From contig CALRLF020000016.1 in NCBI GenBank assembly GCA_943368475.1, positions 1 to 64,000 of the forward strand: a stretch of DNA of 64,000 bases, read 5' to 3'. The stretch is from UBA1930 sp943368475 (GTDB lineage Bacteria; Bacteroidota; Bacteroidia; Chitinophagales; Chitinophagaceae). Below are positions 44,758-51,992 of this stretch, in pieces. The notes under the pieces are model-generated. The model ran no database searches and was not told where the DNA came from. It worked only from the letters and a program-made list of their open reading frames with translations. The stretch's first letter is position 1; each line of letters opens with the position of its first letter. The position numbers and the translations under genes were made by a program.

Positions 44758-45900
44758 ATGAATCATCTTCCTTTACATGGTTTAGTGGTGTTGGAATTTA
44801 GCCAATATTTATCTGGTCCTTCGGCAGGACTAAGATTGGCCGACTTGGGTGCAAGAGTTATTAAAATTGAAAGACCTATTGCTGGTGAAGCAGGAAGAAA
44901 ATTAGCTATTAAAAATTTATGGATTGATCAAGACTCTTTATTGTTTCATACTATAAATAGAAATAAGGAAAGCTTTACAGCCGATTTAAAAAATAAAGAA
45001 GATATAGAGCAAATTAAAAAGTTGATAACTAAGGCCGATGTAGTAACGCATAATTTCAGGCCAGGCATCATGGAAAAAATTGGATTAGATTATGCTTCCG
45101 TTCAAGCCATTAATCCAAGATTGGTTTATGCTGAAATAAGTGGTTACGGTAAAACTGGTCCATGGAAAAATAAGCCTGGTCAAGATTTGCTTTTACAGGC
45201 ATTAACAGGCTTAACTTTTACAACAGGTAATGGAACAGAAGCTCCAGTTCCATTTGGATTATCTATTGCAGATACTATGTGTGGTGCCCAATTGGTGCAA
45301 GCCATTTTAGGTGCATTAATTAGAAGACAAAAAACCAATAAAGGTGCATTAATTGAAATAAGTTTAATGGAATCTTTACTTGATTTTCAGTTTGAATTAT
45401 TAACTACATTTTTCAATAGCAAAAAAGATGTTACCAGAAGCAACATCAACAATGGTAATCCATTGCTAGGTGCTCCTTATGGTATTTATGAAACAATAGA
45501 CGGGTATATTGCAATTGCAATGATGGATATACAAGTATTGGGTAAAGTGATTGATTGTTTTGAATTGTTAGAATACAGTCAGGAACATAGTTTTGTAAAT
45601 AGAGATGAAATTAAAAACATTCTAAGCAGGCATCTAAAAACGCAAACTGCTAAATATTGGTTGCAATTATTGCAGCAGCAAGACTTATGGGCAATGGAAG
45701 TATTAGATTGGCAAATGATGATGCAAACTGCTGCTTATAAAACCCTGCAAATGGAGCAATTCATTGAAACGAATGATGGTAAAAATATTATCACTACTCG
45801 TTGCCCAATTAGAATTAATGGACAAAGATTATTTTCATCAAAAGCTGCACCTTTATTGGGGCAACACAATGAAATAATACAACAAGATTTTTTAAACTAA
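44758..45900 (+). CDS. Family III CoA-transferase (CaiB/BaiF), copy 1
   Basis: 380 residues. Family III transferases move CoA between carboxylic acids through an aspartyl intermediate. The N-terminal block LEFSQYLSGPSAGLRLADLG, ARVIKIERP, NFRPGIMEKIGLDYA and the catalytic-Asp segment KPGQDLLLQALTGL are intact. It is paralogous to the next gene (6 bp away); by eye nearly half of positions match. Tandem pairs may form a heteromer or have different acids as substrate. Substrate unknown. Confidence 0.88.
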   Translation: MNHLPLHGLVVLEFSQYLSGPSAGLRLADLGARVIKIERPIAGEAGRKLAIKNLWIDQDSLLFHTINRNKESFTADLKNKEDIEQIKKLITKADVVTHNFRPGIMEKIGLDYASVQAINPRLVYAEISGYGKTGPWKNKPGQDLLLQALTGLTFTTGNGTEAPVPFGLSIADTMCGAQLVQAILGALIRRQKTNKGALIEISLMESLLDFQFELLTTFFNSKKDVTRSNINNGNPLLGAPYGIYETIDGYIAIAMMDIQVLGKVIDCFELLEYSQEHSFVNRDEIKNILSRHLKTQTAKYWLQLLQQQDLWAMEVLDWQMMMQTAAYKTLQMEQFIETNDGKNIITTRCPIRINGQRLFSSKAAPLLGQHNEIIQQDFLN

Positions 45901-45906
45901 AGCAGC

Positions 45907-47076
45907 ATGAAGTTATTACAAGATATTGTTGTAGTAGATTTTAGCCAGTTTCTCTCTGGCCCTTCTGCAGCTTTACGTTTGGCCGATATGGGAGCTCAGG
46001 TGATTAAAATTGAAAAGCCAGAGACAGGAGATATCTGTCGCCACTTATATGTTTCTGATGTAAGAATAGAAGGTGAATCAACTATTTTTCATGCCATCAA
46101 TCGAAACAAACAAAGCTATACAGCCGATTTAAAGAATGAAGACGATATTGAACGCATAAAACTATTGTTGCAGCAAGCCGATGTTATGATGCACAACTTT
46201 CGCCCTGGAGTAATGCAACGTTTAGGCTTAGATTATGAAACAGTACAACAATTGAATCCTTCTATCATTTATGCGGAAATAAGTGGTTATGGAAATGAAG
46301 GTGAATGGAAAGATTTACCAGGGCAAGATTTATTATTACAAGCTGCCAGTGGTTTAACATGGTTAAGTAATAGTAGTAGTCAAAACCCAACACCTATGGG
46401 CGTTGCAGTAGTAGATATCTTAGCTGGTACGCATCTTACACAAGGTATATTAGCATGTTTATATCAACGTGGAGTAACAGGTAAGGGAGGATTGGTACAA
46501 GTGAGTATGTTTGAAAGTATTTTAGATTTTCAGTTTGAAGTTTTAACCTGTTATTATAACGATGGACGGCAACTACCGGTTAGAAGTGCTGTGAATGGAG
46601 CTAATGCATATATTGCTGCACCTTATGGTATTTATACAACAGAAAATGGATACTTAGCATTAGCAATGGGAGATATTGTGAAGCTTGGAGATTTATTAAG
46701 TTGTGAATTATTGAAACAATATAGTAATGCTGCTGAATGGTTTAATAAACGAGATGAAATTAAAAGCATTATTGCTCAACAAATAGAAACAGCAACAACC
46801 GAGCATTGGTTAAACATTTTAGAACCAGCTGATATTTGGTGTGCCAAAGTATTGGATTATAAAGAACTGATGCAAGAAGACGCATATAAAAATTTGGGAA
46901 TGGAAGTAGTGGTAAAAACCAGCAATGGATTAAGCATTACAACAACCCGTTGTCCGATAAGAATTGATGGGCAAATATTGCAATCAGAGAAAGGAGCACC
47001 ACAACTGGGAGAGGATAATGAAGTGATAGATAAGCAATTTGGATTGAACCTTGTTGTGCCTGTATTGGACAAGTGA
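45907..47076 (+). CDS. Family III CoA-transferase (CaiB/BaiF), copy 2
   Basis: 389 residues, same family and order of motifs as copy 1: VDFSQFLSGPSAALRLADMG, NFRPGVMQRLGLDYE and LPGQDLLLQAASGL with the catalytic Asp. Both copies keep the active-site Asp, so neither is an obvious inactive subunit. It ends the block, followed by a palindromic repeat. Confidence 0.88.
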   Translation: MKLLQDIVVVDFSQFLSGPSAALRLADMGAQVIKIEKPETGDICRHLYVSDVRIEGESTIFHAINRNKQSYTADLKNEDDIERIKLLLQQADVMMHNFRPGVMQRLGLDYETVQQLNPSIIYAEISGYGNEGEWKDLPGQDLLLQAASGLTWLSNSSSQNPTPMGVAVVDILAGTHLTQGILACLYQRGVTGKGGLVQVSMFESILDFQFEVLTCYYNDGRQLPVRSAVNGANAYIAAPYGIYTTENGYLALAMGDIVKLGDLLSCELLKQYSNAAEWFNKRDEIKSIIAQQIETATTEHWLNILEPADIWCAKVLDYKELMQEDAYKNLGMEVVVKTSNGLSITTTRCPIRIDGQILQSEKGAPQLGEDNEVIDKQFGLNLVVPVLDK

Positions 47077-47087
47077 TGCTCTTTATT

Positions 47088-47170
47088 CCCCTCCCATGGA
47101 GGGGCTAGGGGTGGTTAAAAAAAAAGTTCAGTAATGGACAAAAGTACAAGAGTGCGACGCAACTGAAGTT
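47088..47170. repeat. Palindrome and dispersed GCGACGCAACTGAAG repeat
   Basis: CCCCTCC (47088-47094) pairs with GGAGGGG (47098-47104), a repeat type common between Bacteroidota genes. Then a 27-bp element (47144-47170, core GAGTGCGACGCAACTGAAG) that occurs again inverted at 56406-56432 with one mismatch. Confidence 0.6.
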
Positions 47171-47222
47171 AAATAGTAGTTCAAAAGCTAGTTACATAAA
47201 ATAAAAAAGTTTGCCATAAATA

Positions 47223-48065
47223 ATGATTGATACGCATGTTCATATTTGGAATTTTGAAAAAGCCAATTACGATTGGTTAAATGGCAATACATCTATCTTA
47301 AACAAAAACTATGAACTTGCTGAGTTAGAGCCAGAAAGAATTGATGCAGGTATTACTGAAGGAGTATTGGTACAGGCAGCAAATAATTTTCAAGATACCG
47401 ATTGGATGCTAGAAAACGCTGCAACTCACAATTGGATAAAAGGTGTGGTTGGTTGGCTACCATTAATGCAACCTGAACAAACTTACAAAGCCTTAGAAGA
47501 AAAATACTTACAAGAAGAATATCTTAAAGGAGTACGACATTTAATACATGATGAACCAGATGCTAAATGGTTATTGCAGCCAGAAGTAATTGAGAGTTTA
47601 AAAATATTGTCCGAAAAAAATATTCCATACGATGTTGTTGGAGTGTTAACAGAACATATAGAAACTGCGTTAGCAGTAGCAGCAAAAGTCCCAAATTTGA
47701 AAATGGTTTTCGATCATTTAAATCAACCACCTATTCAATCCAAAGAACAATTTGGTATTTGGGGAACACTCATGAAAGAGGCTGCTCAACATAAAAATTT
47801 TTATGTTAAAATTTCTGGCTTAGGCATTACGTCAGGTAATGGTGAAAATTGGACTGCTAATGATATAAAACCCTATATAGCTTATGTTATAGAGCAATTT
47901 GGGATTGATAGATGTTTTTGTGGTGGCGATTGGCCTGTGAGTTTATTAGCAGGCAGTTACACCCAAACATGGACAAACTATACAACTGTTATAAATGAAT
48001 TGGTGAATACCGAAGCACAGCAAAAAATATTTACTACCAACGCAAAAAAATTTTACAAACTTTAA
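47223..48065 (+). CDS. Amidohydrolase family 2, lactonase-type
   Basis: 280 residues of the TIM-barrel amidohydrolase-2 superfamily. The metal-binding start MIDTHVHIWNF and the later KMVFDHLNQPP and CFCGGDWPVSLLAG match L-fuconolactonase / L-rhamnono-lactonase relatives that open sugar acid lactones. A RhaT-type permease directly downstream makes a rhamnonolactone or fuconolactone substrate reasonable. 2-pyrone-4,6-dicarboxylate hydrolase-like activity is an alternative. Cytoplasmic. Confidence 0.8.
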   Translation: MIDTHVHIWNFEKANYDWLNGNTSILNKNYELAELEPERIDAGITEGVLVQAANNFQDTDWMLENAATHNWIKGVVGWLPLMQPEQTYKALEEKYLQEEYLKGVRHLIHDEPDAKWLLQPEVIESLKILSEKNIPYDVVGVLTEHIETALAVAAKVPNLKMVFDHLNQPPIQSKEQFGIWGTLMKEAAQHKNFYVKISGLGITSGNGENWTANDIKPYIAYVIEQFGIDRCFCGGDWPVSLLAGSYTQTWTNYTTVINELVNTEAQQKIFTTNAKKFYKL

Positions 48066-48107
48066 AACTTTGTCTGGCTGAAGTTCTTGAAGCCACAACA
48101 ACAAATA

Positions 48108-49148
48108 ATGAGTTTATTCAATGGCATATTTTTTCATAGTGTAGGTGCTGCTGGTGCTTCACTTTGTTATACTCCACAAAAAAATGTAAAAGGTTGGAGT
48201 TGGCAAACGTATTGGCTGGCACAAGCTGCAGTTTGTTGGTTCATTCTACCAGTAGTAGTTGCATGGATTACCATTCCAAATTTATTGAAGGTATTACATG
48301 AAGCTCCATCATCAGCAATGTGGTCATCCTTTTTATATGGTATGGCTTATGGTGTTGGAGGTACTGCATTTGGTATGGCAATTCGATTTGTGGGTTACTC
48401 ACTAACCTACGCTATTGCTGTAGGTATTTCTTGTGTGGTTGGTACTTTATTGCCTCCAATAATGAATGGAACTTTAAATGAAACATTACAAGGCAATGGA
48501 TCATCTTTTATTGTTAGTGGAATTTTGATGGGGGCTTTGGGTATTGCTGTTTGTGGTTTAGCAGGCAGAAAAAAAGAGAAAGATATTGAGCATCAATCAG
48601 CTCAAACAAACAATACATTTTCTTTAGCAAAGGGTTTGCCATTGTGCATTTTAGCTGGTGTTTTATCTGCTTTGTATGGCTTTGCATTAGCTGAAGGAGC
48701 ACCTATTGCAACAATTGCTGAAAAATATGGAGCAGGTGATTTAAAAAGTAATGTGGTTTACATTTTTTCTAATACAGGAGCATTTGTTACCACACTTTTT
48801 TATTGCCTCTATTTACACAATAAAGAAAAAACGTTTAAGGAATATTTTGCATCTAGTAAAGCTTTGGGCATTAATTTTAGTATGGCTTTAATCACAGGTG
48901 TCTTATGGTATTTTCAATTTTTCTTTTATGGGTTGGGACATGTGAATTTGGGTAAATACGAATTTTCTAGTTGGGCAATACACATGATTCTATTGGTATT
49001 GTTTAGTGCTGTTGCTGGTGTATTAATGAAAGAATGGAAAATGTGTACTAGCAAAACCATGAGAATTTTATTGTTAGCTTTAAGCATATTAATCGCAGCT
49101 GTTTTATTGTTAACTTATGGCAATTATTTGGGAGGATTAAAATCGTAA
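48108..49148 (+). CDS. rhaT: L-rhamnose/proton symporter, RhaT type
   Basis: 346 residues with ten hydrophobic segments. The N-terminus FNGIFFHSVGAAGASLCYTP, VKGWSWQTYWLAQAAVCWFI and FLYGMAYGVGGTAFGMAIRF is characteristic of RhaT. It would import rhamnose released by the GH78 enzyme at the right end of the window. The ATG at 48108 is preferred over the TTG at 48087. It lies 42 bp after the lactonase-type gene. Confidence 0.88.
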   Translation: MSLFNGIFFHSVGAAGASLCYTPQKNVKGWSWQTYWLAQAAVCWFILPVVVAWITIPNLLKVLHEAPSSAMWSSFLYGMAYGVGGTAFGMAIRFVGYSLTYAIAVGISCVVGTLLPPIMNGTLNETLQGNGSSFIVSGILMGALGIAVCGLAGRKKEKDIEHQSAQTNNTFSLAKGLPLCILAGVLSALYGFALAEGAPIATIAEKYGAGDLKSNVVYIFSNTGAFVTTLFYCLYLHNKEKTFKEYFASSKALGINFSMALITGVLWYFQFFFYGLGHVNLGKYEFSSWAIHMILLVLFSAVAGVLMKEWKMCTSKTMRILLLALSILIAAVLLLTYGNYLGGLKS

Positions 49149-49216
49149 GCTTTATCAAAAAGTTTTTAAAAAAATAGAATTATTCCCGACTTTTCATCTT
49201 ATCGGCAAATAAAAAA

Positions 49217-50287
49217 ATGCAACAACAAAATTACTATCAACCGCAAAAAAATATTTCTATCTGTATCATTGGTGCAGGTGGAATTATTAATGATGCTCAT
49301 TTGCCTGCTTATACAATTGCTGGATATAGAGTTGCTGGTATTTACGATATCAACCAAGAAAAAGCGTCAGCTTTAGCTGCTAAATTCAACATTACCAATG
49401 TATATAGCAGTATCCATGAAATGATTGAACATAGTAATGAGCATACTATTTATGATATTGCTTTGCCAGCTTTTGCTATAATAGATGTATTAAAACAATT
49501 ACCTAATAATGCTGCTGTTCTTATTCAAAAACCAATGGGTAACGATTATGCTGAAGCTAAAGAAATTTTGGCTTTAACACAATCTAAAAACATGGTAGCT
49601 GCTATTAACTTTCAGTTAAGGTATGCACCTTATATTCAAGCAGCAAAGCAAATAATTGAGCAAGAAAATTTTGGAACTATTTGCGATATTGAAGTGCATG
49701 TAAATGTACATACACCGTGGGATTTATGGACTTTTATGCACGGTATGCCAAGGCTTGAAATACTCTATCACAGCATACATTATGTTGATTTGATACGTTA
49801 CTTTTTAGGCAATCCACAAAGCATGTATGCAAAAACAGTAAAGCATCCGGCAATGAAAGAATTGGCATCTGTTCGTACCAATATTATCATGGATTATGGC
49901 GATATGGTTCGTGCAAATATTCTTACCAATCATTGCCATCAATTTGGGTATCAAAATCAACAATCATATATAAAATTCGAAGGTACTAAAGGAGCCATCA
50001 AAATTAATTTAGGTGTATTGATTGATTATCCTCGTGGTGTGCCAGATAAGTTTGAATACATTATCATGGAAGAAAACAAACAACCCGAATGGAGACAAGT
50101 GAATGTAGAAGGTGGTTGGTTTCCACATGCTTTTATTGGTAGTATGAGTGAGGTGATGAAAGCACTAGATGGTGTAATTACTAAGCCAAACAATAGTGTA
50201 GAAGATTGTATTGATACAATGGCATGTGTAGAAGCAGCATATATAAGTAGTGCAAGTGGTGGTATTAAATTAAGTGATATTCAATAG
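49217..50287 (+). CDS. Gfo/Idh/MocA-family oxidoreductase
   Basis: 356 residues. The Rossmann motif is ICIIGAGGIINDAHLPAY. The usual EKP motif reads IQKPMG, and the C-terminal domain has EILYHSIHYVDLIRYFLG with the family catalytic histidine. Acts on sugars, lactones or inositols with NAD(P). Context suggests a sugar of the pectin pathway, perhaps paired with the lactonase. It precedes the pectate-lyase-like gene by 1 bp. Confidence 0.85.
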   Translation: MQQQNYYQPQKNISICIIGAGGIINDAHLPAYTIAGYRVAGIYDINQEKASALAAKFNITNVYSSIHEMIEHSNEHTIYDIALPAFAIIDVLKQLPNNAAVLIQKPMGNDYAEAKEILALTQSKNMVAAINFQLRYAPYIQAAKQIIEQENFGTICDIEVHVNVHTPWDLWTFMHGMPRLEILYHSIHYVDLIRYFLGNPQSMYAKTVKHPAMKELASVRTNIIMDYGDMVRANILTNHCHQFGYQNQQSYIKFEGTKGAIKINLGVLIDYPRGVPDKFEYIIMEENKQPEWRQVNVEGGWFPHAFIGSMSEVMKALDGVITKPNNSVEDCIDTMACVEAAYISSASGGIKLSDIQ

Positions 50288-50288
50288 T

Positions 50289-51692
50289 ATGAAAATGAAC
50301 ATTTGTAATAAAATAGGGATGATATTGTTTTGTGTATTCACATGTGTAAAATTGAATGCACAACCAATAGCATTTCCAAACGCAGAAGGCTTTGGCAAAT
50401 TTGCAACAGGTGGTCGTGGGGGAAAAGTAGTTTATGTAAGCAATTTAAACGATGCAGGTGAAGGTAGTTTTCGCTGGGCTTTAGAGCAATATCCTAACGA
50501 ACCATTGACTATTCTTTTTAAAGTTGCAGGAGTGATTGATTTAAAATCTAAAGTTCAAATTAAGCGTTCAAACCTAACTATTGCAGGACAATCAGCTCCT
50601 AGCGATGGCATTTGTTTTACAGGCAATTCATTGATTGTAAATGGAGCATCGTCAAAGGGTAATCATGGTAATATTATCATTCGTTTTATTCGTTCTCGTC
50701 CGAGTGGTACAGATAAAAAAGGCCTCTATGGTTTTGATATGGAAAACTGTCACGATGTAATTATAGATCATTGCAGTTTTAGTTGGGCTAATGAAGAGTG
50801 TGCAGCTTTATATGATACTAAAAATACCACAGTACAATGGTGTATGGTGAGTGAAGGTTTGTATGATGCTGGTCATGCAAAAGGGAACCGTTCTTATGGT
50901 GGTGTTTGGGGCGGACAGTTTGCAAGTTTTCATCACAATTTAATTGCACATCAAAATAGCCGTGCAGTTCGTTTCAATGGTTCAAGGGCTCATGATACAA
51001 TGGCCATCATTGATTATAGAAATAATGTTATTTATAATTGGGGCAATGCAAATGCATCTTATGGAGGTGAAGTAAATATTGTTGGAGGTGTTTCTCAAGT
51101 GAACATAGTAAATAATTATTACAAGCCTGGTCCAGCAACACCAAGTGAATTAAAGTTTGTTCAAGCATCCTACGAAAAAGAAAAAGCAAAAGGTACGGGT
51201 CAATGGTTTGTTGATGGTAATATGATGGAAGGTAATAAGTCATTAACCAAGAAAAATGAACGTGGTGTAGATTTAGCAAAAGAAGGTTATCCTAAAAATG
51301 CAATAGCTGAAAATGCTTTTACAATAACAGCACCTTTACCCAATCAAACGGCACAAGAAGCCTATAAAGAAGTACTTAAATATGTTGGTGCTTATTTGCC
51401 TATAAGAGATGCAGTTGATCAACGTATTATTCAAGAAACAACATCAGGCACAGCTACAGGTAAAGGAGTATTCGGAAAGTTGGGAATCATTGATTCTCCA
51501 ACTGCAGTTGGAGGTTTGCCTGAATATAAATCAACCAAAATAATTGTAGATACTGATGAAGATGGAATGCCAGACGATTGGGAAATCAAGAATAATTTGA
51601 ATCCCAAAGATGCAAGCGATAGAAATAAAGTGGATAAAGATGGATATACCATGCTGGAAAAATATTTGAATGAATTGGTGAAAGAGAAGTAG
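50289..51692 (+). CDS. Pectate-lyase-like secreted protein
   Basis: 467 residues with a signal peptide ending LNAQ (start at the ATG at 50289, 1 bp after the previous stop). The beta-helix start FPNAEGFGKFATGGRGGKVV and LNDAGEGSFRWALEQYP, IIRFIRSRPSGTD and DHCSFSWANEECAALYD match PL1-type pectate lyase-like proteins. The C-terminus has a calcium-loop motif DTDEDGMPDDWEI. Cuts pectate at the cell surface or periplasm; the exact PL family is not assigned. Confidence 0.85.
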   Translation: MKMNICNKIGMILFCVFTCVKLNAQPIAFPNAEGFGKFATGGRGGKVVYVSNLNDAGEGSFRWALEQYPNEPLTILFKVAGVIDLKSKVQIKRSNLTIAGQSAPSDGICFTGNSLIVNGASSKGNHGNIIIRFIRSRPSGTDKKGLYGFDMENCHDVIIDHCSFSWANEECAALYDTKNTTVQWCMVSEGLYDAGHAKGNRSYGGVWGGQFASFHHNLIAHQNSRAVRFNGSRAHDTMAIIDYRNNVIYNWGNANASYGGEVNIVGGVSQVNIVNNYYKPGPATPSELKFVQASYEKEKAKGTGQWFVDGNMMEGNKSLTKKNERGVDLAKEGYPKNAIAENAFTITAPLPNQTAQEAYKEVLKYVGAYLPIRDAVDQRIIQETTSGTATGKGVFGKLGIIDSPTAVGGLPEYKSTKIIVDTDEDGMPDDWEIKNNLNPKDASDRNKVDKDGYTMLEKYLNELVKEK

Positions 51693-51725
51693 GTATTTTA
51701 TGTAACCAGCTGAAGAATAAACATG

Positions 51726-51960
51726 AAGCTTCAGTGGCGTCGCTCCATTCAAGTGAAGAATATAAATTGGGCATTTATCAAAGCGTAGATAAAAAAATCT
51801 TTGATTCAAGCTCTTTAAACATTCGCACTTTACACCAGTACTTACATAAGCTGCCTTTTTTTATCAGGTCATGCTATAAGCATGATTGAAAAAATGCGAA
51901 GCATATTTTTTCAAAAGATAAAAATCAGGAGCGTTGTAAGTACGAAGCCCAACGGCTTGA
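51726..51960. other. Structured palindromic segment upstream of the GH-like gene
   Basis: The 300-bp spacer holds CTTCAGTGGCGTCGC (51729-51743), a relative of the 47.1 kb repeat, then nested stems: outer GTACTTACA/TGTAAGTAC (51838-51846/51935-51943), inner TTTTTATC/GATAAAAA (51858-51865/51917-51924), and within it two abutting hairpins, TCATGCT/AGCATGA (51869-51885) and TTGAAAAAATGC/GCATATTTTTTCAA (51886-51914). A last hairpin AAGCC/GGCTT follows at 51945-51958. It could be a structured leader or a palindromic element. The spacer has no ORF of note. Confidence 0.5.
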
Positions 51961-51992
51961 GTTAAAACTGAACTTAAAGATTTTTACTTTTA

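Noticed and set aside
47088..47104. Terminator after the second CoA-transferase
   Set aside because: The stem is strong but no T run follows directly; it matches a common dispersed palindrome better.
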